Below the pieces are notes generated by a model. The model did not search any database and was not told the DNA's origin. It saw nothing but the letters and a program-made list of their open reading frames with translations. The position numbers and the translations under genes were made by a program. A DNA stretch of 64,000 nucleotides, taken from NCBI GenBank assembly GCA_014549065.1, contig JACDOX010000024.1, positions 6,047,577-6,111,576 of the forward strand, given 5' to 3'. Of this stretch, positions 26,210-36,500 are shown piece after piece (within the stretch, counting starts at the first letter, position 1; each line of letters opens with the position of its first letter). This DNA is from Cardinalis cardinalis. Lineage: Eukaryota; Chordata; Aves; Passeriformes; Cardinalidae.

Positions 26210-26645
26210 TGAACCCCAGGGTAGTCCACCAGCTGTTGATTTTCTTCACAAGAGCCCCTGTTGAGCAGTTTTGGATCTGTGACTAAGGCAGTGTTGATAA
26301 GTGTTGCTAAACAGTGATTGCACAGCAGCAAAACCTTTCCCTTCTCCCAGTCTGTTGGTACCCCAGTGACTCAGCTGAAGAATGGGCAAGAGGTTGGAAG
26401 ATGACAGAGCTGGGACAGCTGGCTCACATTGGCCAAAGGAATTTTACACCAGCACATAGAGTGTAACTCAGTAGCTAAACCTCTGCTTGAGTATTTTTTA
26501 ATTTTCTTTCCTTCACCTATTGATGTGCCTTTATGTTGACCATTTCATTTTCTCACTCTTGTCTTCCTATTCCCATTTCTCTAGAGGAGATGGAGTGAGA
26601 GAGCAGCTGGGGGCAAACTCAGCTAGCAGCCAGAGTCAATCCACT
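26210..26645 (+). mobile_element. Avian ERVL-type LTR, old, nearly full length
   Basis: Diverged copy of the common avian ERVL LTR. Landmarks in order are AGCTGTTGATTTTCTTCAC near 26229, TTTTGGATCTGTG, AGGCAGTGTTGATAAG, TTGCTAAACAGTGATTGCAC, AGCTGGGACAGCTGG, GGCCAAAGGAATTTTACACC, then the U5-like CATTTTCTCACTCTTG and a GAGTGAGAGAGCAGCTGGGG end near 26596-26613. Alignment with the family places its start near 26210 and its end near 26640. CpGs and the TATA box are eroded, so it is older than the 7.3- and 30.3-kb copies. An antisense frame with a hydrophobic segment (25974-26249) overlaps the LTR start and is an artefact of it. Confidence 0.72.
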
Positions 26646-27544
26646 GCAACCTAATCTGAATTTAACAAGCTTAAATTTCCTTTACACATCATCATTTATT
26701 TTCATAAAACTTTCAAAAATTTTATGAAGATAATGTCACTACAGAAAGGTGGTTGGAATTCCTTCTCATCAGATCATCTTGCAGANAGAAATGGAGAAAA
26801 AAAAGGCTTTTCTATTAGCCACAGTATTGATAAATTTTAAAAATCGTGCCTTATTTATTAAAAGCACAAATATAAAACAGATATGCCAGGATGACTAAAT
26901 CCTATTAATAATAGTTCTCTTTTCTCTGCACTCCCCTTACTTCCCACTCTATATCATTGAAAAAGGCTGCTTTTAAATCTTGTCCAAAAAAGTTATTTTA
27001 ATGGCATTTTTTTAGATAAGACTTGTTAAAAAAAGAGTTGCTCCCACTAGAAGAGGAGAATATGTAATGGAAAATGTCCTTCTGACTTTGTCAAGTGCCA
27101 TCCCAATGACTAGAAAATTTTNAGTAATTACAGTGTTCTATTTCTTTTACTTTTTAGGAAATCTACTGCTATGGCAAAAATTATAGCAAAGGTAACTTTT
27201 TTTTAATCTATGTATGGCCTCTACTAAGGCCATATCCTCAGTATAAAATGCTCATTTGTGCCAAGGACTACAAACNCACATCCACGGCGAATCTCAACTT
27301 ATTTAAGTTTTTTTAAAAATTAAATTTATGATACTAATATTAAAGAAATCCCAGTTTTAAAAGGACATATCAGCTCAGAAATCTTTAAACTGCAACACAG
27401 GGCCATCTCACTAGGCAGACTACCTTGCTGGATCAGCCAAGAGTAGGTGTTTTTAAACTCATATTTACTTCAGGACGTATATATCTGTAAAATCATTATG
27501 GTACCACTGCTATCTTTTGAATTTTTTTAAAACAGAATAATTAT
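26646..27544. other. Interval between two LTR fragments, no gene recognised
   Basis: AT-rich sequence lying between two same-strand ERVL-type LTR pieces. If those were paired LTRs, this would be what is left of an internal region, but I see no gag, pol or primer-binding-site remnant. It contains a 34-nt segment (27158-27191) framed by a strong acceptor (TTCTTTTACTTTTTAG) and a donor (AAG|GTAACT), discussed under findings. Confidence 0.5.
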
Positions 27545-27740
27545 TTCTCTTTATTGCAGGTTTTATTTTATTTCACTTTGGCTTATTTAATTTTATTTCA
27601 TTTTAGTTTATTTAAATTGTNAAATTTCCTTTATCTTAACTCATTAATTTTCTCACTTTCACCTTTCTGATTATTCCTCTCCATCTTGATGGGTTGAGCA
27701 AGCAGCTATGTGGTGCTTAGTTAGTGGCTGGGCTTATAAG
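27545..27740 (+). mobile_element. Avian ERVL-type LTR, 3' (R-U5) fragment
   Basis: Matches the 3' end of the same broad LTR family: a T-rich run, then CTTTATCTTAACTCATTAAT followed by TTTCTCACTTTCACC, and the U5 end GAGCAAGCAGCTATGTGGTG followed by CTTAGTTAGTGGCTGGGC. The upstream two thirds of the LTR are absent or unrecognisable. It is in the same orientation as the LTR 1.1 kb upstream. Confidence 0.75.
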
Positions 27741-30260
27741 AAGTTAAGTAATAATGTTAGTTTGACAGCTTAAACAAAAATCTATTTTCATCTTTATGAA
27801 AGAAAAATATGAGAGCCATTATTGTGTAAAAAAATAGATTTTCAACAGTCATGGAAATTCCAAAATTCCAAAATAAAGCACTCAGTGAATTGAGGGACAG
27901 GATTTCTTGTATAGAGATGCCAGTAGAGAGTAAAGAAATTTCCCAGACTTCCATNTCTGAAACACCACAGATTTACTTTCTAATTTACTTTACTAGAAAA
28001 AATGAAGANATCAGATAGAGGGAGGACAATATGGGTTTTTTTATATGTGGTATTATGAGTAAGCAGTATCAGTAATTTTTATTACATGTCTTATTTTTAT
28101 TAAAATAAAAAAATTAAATAGTCTTTCCTTGCATGTCTCCTGGATTCCACAACACTTTCAAAAGTGTCAATTTTTTTACACATTTATNTTATTAAAAATG
28201 TTGCAATTTGCAGATAAAGATAGAAGAAAAGACTGTGATAAAGTTAATATTCTTGTCCCTTCAGGTCTTCCTCCAGGATTTTTAGAAAAAAATTAATGAG
28301 AAAGTTTAGGTCTCATCTAAGAATTAGGATAAATGTGTAATTTTAGCATATGTGTTATTTTTAGATTTTGAGGTTACAATAACCCAAATTTAAGTATTAG
28401 TAGTACATTAACTTTGAATTACTACAGTAATGGGTTTTGTATTGTAGTATCTAACACTAAAAAAATTTTTAGAACCATTGATTATGTGGAAAAAGGAAGA
28501 NGAAACACTAAGACCAAAGGCTGAAGGGAAAAATCAGAATTGGGCCTTTTTAAGCTCCACTCAGTTCTTANTAAAGTCACTAAGACCTCTTCACACTGAC
28601 TTCACAGTACTGTGGAAGAAAGTTGTTACCAACAAAATAAATTGATGTTAAAGACCAGATAAAAGATGCTTTTTCTGAAGAGAATTGAGATCTTTACAGC
28701 AGAGGACTGTGATACAGTTAAAATGCCTAAATTTTCGGTAAATGCAGAAAATTTGGAGCTTTCCTCAACAAAGGAAGTTATTAAAACTTTGCAACAGATC
28801 TGCAATGCTGGAAGGAAATTCTTGTAGGGTAACCTATTTATCCAAAACTGTTAGAGATCTGTATTATTTACAGAACAATTGTTGGTCCAATACCCAAAGC
28901 AACACAAAATTACTGCATGGAGCCGATTAATTATTCTAATACAATAAATGTTTGCAATTTATACTTTTTTCTTAATCACATATATATATATGAAAATACT
29001 TAGATTTCTTTTCTAAATTCCTGACTAAACTTTTTGACAAAGCATTTAGCTTTAGCTTCAGCAATTTCCTCTTCGATAACCTCAATACTATTTAACCTCT
29101 TTACTCAAAGGTTTTGGCCCTTACAACAAAATTAACAATAAAGCAGAATTCTGCCANGTCCTGTGCCTCGTGCATTTGTAAAGAAGGAGGAAGGAGCTTA
29201 CTGACTTAGTTGAGTTTTAGGGAAGAGCAACTAGGTCACTGTCTTCTTCAATATTCCACATGAGGTGGTCCACCAGAGACAGGAGGATGCTGCTTCTCTA
29301 GTGCCTGGGAATGTCAGGTGGGAAGTTTCTGTAATCACTTGTGCCTTATCTCGTAGCTGGATACAATCTTGTCCACAAAACTGTTGATTTTTTTAAGGAG
29401 TGTAGTAAGGATGAGACATGGATTAATATCCATTACTCATTCAGTATTCCCTGATAGTTTGGACAAATATACAATTTATTTGGTTTTGATGTTTAGATTT
29501 ATAAATTTGTCTCAAATGACGTAACTTGCAATTAACTTTAATATACCCCTAATTTCTTATGCGCAAATTATAAATTTATTTCAAAGATTTAGGTAGACAA
29601 GGATGAATAACAAGCTCAGNAGTAATAGACAAATAAATGTTATTTTTCTTTTAGTTTTGCTTAGTTTTGCTTGTTAATTACAGGAAGAAAATGGAGGAAG
29701 AACTTGAAAGCAGAGTGGTGCCATTCTCAGGAACACATGAAACAACAAAATAAAACTATTCAACAGTATTTTCAACTGGAAGCAATGATTACAAAATGGT
29801 TCCTGCTGTGGTATACACATTCTGGGAAACTAGGTTGCATGAACAAACCTGAGGGGGAACAATACAGCCTAGAGGGCTACTGAGACAGGATGAATTCATA
29901 GCTGATTTTAAAAGTTCATGAGGTAACTGACTGTCCTCGTTTTATTTCCTCTTATTTCTTCTAATTGTGGTGTGGTTTGTTTGCTTAGAAATTTGGTCTC
30001 TTACAATTCTCAAAGATAATTATGATGAAATTTTCAATGCAATNTTTTCTGGATGTTTAATGCAGTCAGTGATTCTTAGAGAAAAATATTCAATTACTGA
30101 GGCTGCACACTCCTCAGCTTAAGATTACAAAGCATTACTTAGCATTACAAAGAAATACAATTGTCTTTAATATTGTCAATGAGATACATGTATACTTGTA
30201 TGTGTAAACATTGCTTGTAAATTTTTCAAACACATTATCCCTTAAATGAGACTTTGTCCT
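27741..30260. other. Gene-free stretch
   Basis: Unique AT-rich DNA with a short TATATATATATA run near 28981. Two plus-strand frames of 62 and 70 codons (28742-28930, 29671-29883) have no recognisable domain or flanking splice structure. Confidence 0.6.
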
Positions 30261-30660
30261 TGTGTAAAGTGATTTGGCTGGGCTAGAGCTGACATTTTCC
30301 TAGTAGATAGTATGGAACTGTGTTTTGGATGNGTGGTGAATATGGTGTTGATGCCACAGGGATGTTTTAGCCATGGCTGAGCNCTGCTGACAACNCATGG
30401 AGGCGTTTTCTGCCCCTCACANTTCCCCAGCAGGGAGGGGNCTGGGGGTGAACNAGGAGCTGGGAGGGGACACAGCCAGATCAGGTAACCCCNTCTGACC
30501 AAAGGGATATTCCAGACCACATGGCTTCACACTCNGTACTTAAAGCTGGGGGAAGAAGAAGGAAGTGGGGTANNTCAGAGTGATGGGTTTGCCTTCTCAA
30601 GCAGCCATTGTGTGTGATGGAGCCCTGCTCCCATGGAGATGCCTGCCCATGGGAAGAGGA
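30261..30660 (+). mobile_element. Avian ERVL-type LTR, 3'-truncated
   Basis: Begins near 30261 with GATTTGGCTGGGCTAGAGCT and continues ACATTTTCCTAGTAGATAG, GGAACTGTGTTTTGGATG, GGTGTTGATGCCACAGGGAT, GGAGCTGGGAGGGGACACAG, TGACCAAAGGGATATTCCAG, ACCACATGGCTTCACACTC and CTTAAAGCTGGGGGAAG, then GTGATGGAGCCCTGCTCCC and ATGCCTGCCCATGGGAAG. The U5 end is missing. It belongs to the subfamily seen at 7.3 kb. Ten Ns fall in 30330-30575, far above the local background. The TATA box is degraded (CTTAAA). No internal retroviral gene accompanies it; it is a solo, broken LTR. Confidence 0.85.
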
Positions 30661-31520
30661 AAATGCACTTGCTCATTTAGAGTGAGCAGCTATCACTCTT
30701 TCCCAAACACTGGGTTCTGATTTCAGGACTGCTCTTCATTCTTGTATGTTTCACACATATGTTGCTGGGGAGGGTTTGCAGTTCCATTGAAATTAAGAAC
30801 CAAGGCAAAGACCTGGGGCTTAATGCAATTGCAAATTAAATCACTGAGGCTTACTGCTTCACAATCCTTTTTTACAAACTTTACTTTTAGTGATGTACAG
30901 AGATATGAGTAAAGCATTTAGCCTGTTTATGAAATAATCTTTGCTTTTACATATACCATGGAATAGAGCTCTTTTACCTTTGCATCTGGATTTGAATGCA
31001 GAGCACATAAGCCAGTTTGCAATCTGTGATGCCTAGAGACGTTAGTTGGTCCGGACTGCATCATCTAAGGTTGTTCAAGAGAAGGCAAATTCTGACTTTC
31101 TCCCAAAAGACTTCTCCTTGGGAAACATTCCCAACTACTCTTGATGGTGCTGATTTTCTGCCATTTTAGCACTTATGTATGTGCCNTATTTCCTGAGATT
31201 CCTTTGCTTGAAATTGGGAAATGAGTTTGACACTCAGATGAATGCATCTATATCCCCTCATNCATGTCCAGTGTCTGTACTGTTAAGCAGTACTTTTCTG
31301 ATCCATACCAGAGGATAGTCAGCTACTCTGAAGAGAGTTCCCCACAAGAGTGATTAGGCAAGAAACAGGTTTTNTATATCCTGTGTTGCTGTGTTTGCAG
31401 GCTAAAAGCAAAGCAAAAAAGGCAAAGTTCTGCCACTATAACCATCTGAAACTGAGTGGCTAAGGACCCAAGACAGATTTTCTTAAAAGCATGCAGTCAT
31501 TTAGAAAACATAATGTTATT
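30661..31520. other. Gene-free stretch
   Basis: Unique sequence between an LTR fragment and a splice-like signal. No exon or repeat recognised. Confidence 0.55.
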
Positions 31521-31600
31521 TCCATTCACCTGCTTTCTTTTTTTAGGTAAGAAAAGACCACAGCATCTGAATGAAATGGAGCCTTTTAAATGTTGTAAGT
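31521..31600 (+). promoter_or_regulatory. Candidate recursive-splice site with RS-exon-like donor
   Basis: A long pyrimidine tract (CACCTGCTTTCTTTTTTTAG, ending at 31546) is followed at once by a near-consensus 5' splice site, GTAAGA (31547-31552), so acceptor and donor are joined with no exon between. Forty-eight bases further on, at 31595, there is a second strong donor, GTAAGT. This is the layout of vertebrate recursive-splice sites: an RS-exon is first defined by the downstream donor and then removed through the regenerated donor at its own 5' end. Frame 3 of the 48-nt segment has no stop codon, so it could also be an ordinary cassette exon. Nothing here shows that it is transcribed. Confidence 0.3.
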
Positions 31601-33110
31601 AGCCTTTCCATTTTTTTNNANTTTTTTTTNCTCACAGACTTGTTTTGAAGGAGTTTGAGTGCTGGTTTTCAAAGGTATTGAAGACACTGCTTGTAGAAAA
31701 AGCAAAAGGCTCTCTTTGAGATTCTCCCAGAAGAGATCATCAGTGCTTTTACAGGAAATTTATTTTTATATTCTGTAATTTGTTGAAGGCACGCTATAAG
31801 GGCAGATCTCAATCATAGATTCTGAAATACTTATCTGCCTACTGACTTGTAGGCAGGCTTGAAAGCTAAAATGAGCAGCACACAGTGCTTCCTTTCATAT
31901 GATGAAGGATCCAGTGCCTGTACCAATTCTAAAATTTCTGTCAAAGACTTTCTATGGAACTGGGCAGATAATTGATTTTCTATTTTTTTTTATGAAGCAA
32001 ATAAGAAAATTGATGTAATCTCCCTCACACAGTATTTTCATGCATTTAATTTATTTTCTGTTGTTTTTCTTTCTAAATTGACAGGGAGCAGACTGCAAAC
32101 AATTAAGAGAGAATTTTTCCTTTTATTAATAAAAAGAATATTTTGGAGATAAACATGATGGGGCTAGAAAAGTTATCTAGAGGTAAATCATTGAGTGGTG
32201 CAAGAAACATTATTCTCCTGAGTTATGTGTGATCTTGAAGGTAAAATACCTCAGCAAAAGAGTCAGACTGCCTCCTTTAAGAGTGATTATGAACATGAAA
32301 TGTGTTCTTCCAGGCTCTTTCTCAGTTTTCTGCCACTTACCAGGAGAGTAAAGTGGGATCTGAAAAAAATTACCCTCAGTTCTTACTTATTTTTTTTATT
32401 CAGTAAAGGAGCAAGCAAAGAAATCTTTGTTGGGATCTTGTTTTTACAGAAAATGGAGGCTGGCTTTTGCTATATTCAGTTGGCTGTGAGGATTTAGAGT
32501 CTAAGAAGGATGAATGAAATTTCCTTCTTTTAATATCACTGAAGGAGAAGAAAGAGCCTTTCTCTGAAGGGTGGCTCAGATACACAACACATACAGGTTT
32601 AGCAAACTCTAAATTAAAACAGTTGAAGATAAATGGTGAAATTAAAGTATGACAAATTAAAGATTTTTTAAATTTTTACTTGTAGGAAAAGACCAATTTA
32701 TGACCAGTTTATATTGTGCGCCAATTTTTTATATTAATAGGATCTTCCATTATTTTCTATGTAAGATTAAAAAAAAAGCTTAGGTACTTTGAAAATTCAA
32801 AACACAATATATGCTAACATGTTTTTCACAGTAGTGTTTCACTATTGTGCATTGAGAACTGAATGGCAACTTCAAAGTCTCTGAATTTTAGAGTTTGGCA
32901 GAAATAAAAATAAACAAACAAAAAAATAAAGTACCAGAGATTTTTCTTCATGGAATTCCCAAGTCATTATTTAACTTCTACATTTACACCTATTTCTAAC
33001 ATTTACAATAGCCTACATAAATTCTGTTTCTTTTTTCCTCTGAAGGCTTGCACCATATTTATGACTNTTTTTTGTTATGGAAAAGCATAAGAGATCTGTT
33101 TTGTGTGTAT
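31601..33110. other. Gene-free stretch
   Basis: Unique AT-rich DNA with a T-rich run broken by four Ns at 31611-31631. A 90-codon frame (32225-32497) has no recognisable features. No repeat family seen. Confidence 0.6.
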
Positions 33111-33553
33111 TTGCGATCTTCAGGTTGTGGGGGTGAGGGATTTATTGATTGACACTGTTTCGGTAGAGGGAGGGCCACGGGGTGGGTTCTGTCAGAAGCA
33201 GCTGGGAGCGTCCCCGTGTCCATCAGAAACAATGCGAGATGAACTGACTGCAACCCCATTCCTCACCCCCTGCCACTGGAAGGGAGGGGGTGCAGGAAAT
33301 CTGGGGACAGGTTATAAGATTTGGTTTTAATTCTCATTATCCTACTCTCATTTTCTCAGCAATAAATTATTCTACGTTCCCGAAGTCAAATCTGTTTTGC
33401 CTGTGGTAGTAACCAATGAGTGATGTCACCCTGTCCTTTTCTCAGCCCAGGAACCTTTTGTTATGTTTTTTCTCCCCTGACCAGCTAAGGAGGGGAGGAA
33501 TAGAGGAGCTTTGGTGAGCACCTGGTGCCCAGCTGGGGTCAACCCACCACACA
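33111..33553 (+). mobile_element. Avian ERV LTR (ERVL-type, second subfamily)
   Basis: Landmarks are a start-like TGTGGGGGTGAGGG at 33126, GTCAGAAGCAGCTGGGAGC, a TATA-like TTATAAG at about 33312, and a polyadenylation signal AATAAA at 33361-33366 within CAATAAATTATTCTACGTTC. These are followed by CCGAAGTCAAATCTGTTTTG, ACCTTTTGTTATG, CTCCCCTGACCAGCTAAGG and GGCACCTGG-like AGCACCTGGTGCC, with a CAACCCACCACACA end near 33541-33553. U3, R and U5 signals are in the correct order for a plus-strand solo LTR. I know this sequence type from songbird genomes but not its formal name. The exact ends and any target duplication were not resolved. Confidence 0.78.
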
Positions 33554-36500
33554 GTGTTTTACAATATAGCTTCAAAATCACTGCTGGAAGAAGAAAGGCA
33601 AGGACATCAACCCAATTTGCAAAAGACAGTAACAATTCAGCTATGTTTAACTGAATTAAGTTTAGGGTCAGGAATCATGGAGTAGAATAATGCAAACCAA
33701 GCTACTACACCATTCTGCTTCATTTAGTCTGTGATGATAATGAGGTATCGCTGAATGCTAAATAGATTATACACGGAAATTTGGGCTTGGAAGGAAAGCT
33801 CTCATCCTCTTTATGGCAATGACAGAAAGACCAAACAGTATCTTGAACCAAATATTGAATGGTATAGGAGACATTCGGTAGGCCCTCAATCTCAAATTGA
33901 ATGTAAAAAAAAGTTCTTTAAAATTTACTCTCACAATTAATTGCTTTTCAGTTCCATCATTGCACATTGCTGGAAATAATTTTCCTGCACTTGTTCTTAT
34001 CCTTCTGTAGTTATTTCCTGAGTCTTAAAAAATCTGTTTTAAATTTAGCCTTGTGAAGAATCATTTCAGTGCAATCACTGGATTTTGTTGAATGTAATTT
34101 TCCTGCAGTCAGTCTAATTTGTGGCTCTTATAGCTATTGCTCAGTCCTTTCCATTAAAGGCAGCCCCTCTACTGTTTGTTCCACTACTAGTCATCCAAAA
34201 AGTACTGGAAACATGTCAGCCTCAAGAAATTTGTGTTGGAAAATGCGTATATTGTAGGAAAATTCATTCCAGAGGAACACATTTTACATATGTTTGAAAA
34301 GCTAAAAGTAGTAACTTAAGTGTCATGAAAAAAAAGAAGTAATTGTTACTATATTCTGCAGTTTGTTGTGAGGTCTTTGTCTCCCTTCTCACTTCTGCTC
34401 TGCTCTATAGTTATACAGTAAACCACACTAACCCGAACATCACTCATCCCTGTACAATGCAGATTGCAAGCACACACAGAAATTATCTGTTGATGCTTTT
34501 TAGCAAAGATTAAGCAATGCATAAAGATTTAGTTTATTGGTGCATCAAAAATATATTCAAATATTTATATACAAATTCTATTCATGAGGGATTTATTGTT
34601 TTTTTAATGAACAGCTATTTTTAAATTTCTATTTCTCTACACAAAGAGACAACCTGCTAGGTGTACCATCCTCCAGACAGAGCCATTGGTCGTGCATACA
34701 GCTAAAATTAGTTGTCATTTTTAACATCCCCTACAGCTTCAAGTCTCACACTTTCTATAGTCACAGTCATCTAACAACAATGATAAAAACACATTATAAC
34801 AACTTCAACAGTCCCATCAGCATGTTGTCCCCCACAGGGGACCTATGTTCTGATTAAAAAAAATATTCTCAGTAAATTTTTGGTGAGGATTTTCCATGCT
34901 TAACTGGACATACCATCATATTATAATATTCCAAGTTCTCCCTGCAGAATTTTAGTAACATTTTATTTTGTGGAAAAGAAAATATAGGAATCAAAGTCAC
35001 AGATTCAAACACCTAAAAAACTTCCTGTATAACTTAGTAATTAAAAGTTTGAACAAAGGGTACTGGAAACATTGTATTTGTGTTTTGTAGCAGCTAGTCA
35101 TAGAATAAAATACAAGCAATAGTCAGGAACCTAGGATGAAACCCAAGATTCATTCCTTCTAAAGGGTGGCCAAATCATGGAATCATAAAATTGAGTTTCT
35201 CCTGAATGATAAAATTTTTATATTTGTTTGTTCCCCATAGGCCCAGTATCAGGGACGTGGTTGTTTTGTGGTTGTAACTCAAGGTTACATTAAGTCAAGA
35301 TGTTCTCCAGAAAGGTGAACAAAGCCATTGTAAAAAAAAAAAAAGCACGTACTAAATAGCTACTTGTTTAGCTAGTGATAAAAACAACCATTCAAATCAA
35401 AATGTAAGTAAAGACTGGATCACCTTATGTGTGCACAAAATAAGTCAGTTAATGGTTAGAATTTATACCTTAGAATTTTTAATTTTTACAGTATTGGTAT
35501 GCTTATCTTTTCCATGTGGACATCCTTGTAAAATATGCAATATTTATGTGGTGTAAAAAAGTGCCTGAAAATAGAAGTATGATCCTCCTTTTTAAAAGGC
35601 AGCATTGACTGAAAAATATGATCTCTTCCAGTGTGTGTATCTGGATTATTTTGGTCATTACTAGTCCTTCAGCCCTTTCTCAGAAGCCCCAGCTGCTGCA
35701 GGCTGTGGGCCAAGGAGAGGGGCAGGGATGGGCACCCACTGCCACTATGGCCATCCTGTCCCCTGTGAGGGTTTGGTGCAGGACCCAGGGCACCTTCTGC
35801 TTGAGGGACAGACAGATGTTGAATTCCAACCCAGCTACTGATGCTAGTGGTGCAGCCATGGTTCATGGGTGTTTTAGCCTCCTTTCTGAGCATCTCCTTC
35901 CTCCTCCAGCCAGAGCTTGGCACCCTCATGCACCTGCTGGGACCTGCAAAGCAGATCGAAGTTCAGGAAAAATTGACTTTCACCCCAGTTGCCANTGGCT
36001 ACAGATATTTTTCAAAGGCTCCAGGTTAAGCATAGCACCCCAAAAAAGCTATTTCTGTCAGAGCAAATGGGGACCGAGTTGTTTTCTTTTGTTTTCCAGC
36101 TGCTCTTTTGTGCCGCGGCCTGTACTTAATCCTCTGTGACATGTGGCCCAGTTTATTCCCTGCTAATGAGAGGGATACATGACTGCAGATAGAGCTGTGA
36201 TACCTGAATTTCCAGCTGGAGGCTCAAACCTACACACTGTGCCTCCTTTCACTCTCACCCCTCTCCCCCTGCAGCAAATCCTTTCTATGTTTGTGTTCAT
36301 TGGGCAGTGCACTTATGGAAGTCCTCTCTCCAGTGCAGTGTGTAAAATGCTGGCTGCATTGTCAATGTAGAGATATATGCACGTATGCATACAAGAACAG
36401 TTTTCTTATATTCATTAATAAGAGGCTGGAGATAAAAGTATAGGGAGCGTGTTATTTCCATAACTATTATACAGGTCAGATGAAATAAATTTTTCTGTGC

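Noticed and set aside
25974..26249. 91-codon minus-strand frame with a hydrophobic segment, considered as a membrane protein or envelope fragment
   Set aside because: Its beginning is the antisense of the ERVL-type LTR start at about 26210-26250, and nothing else around it supports a viral or host gene.
35174..35205. Possible CR1 tail (ATCATGGAATCATAAAATT)
   Set aside because: It resembles the reversed CR1 terminal repeat, but the next bases do not follow the family, so chance is as likely.
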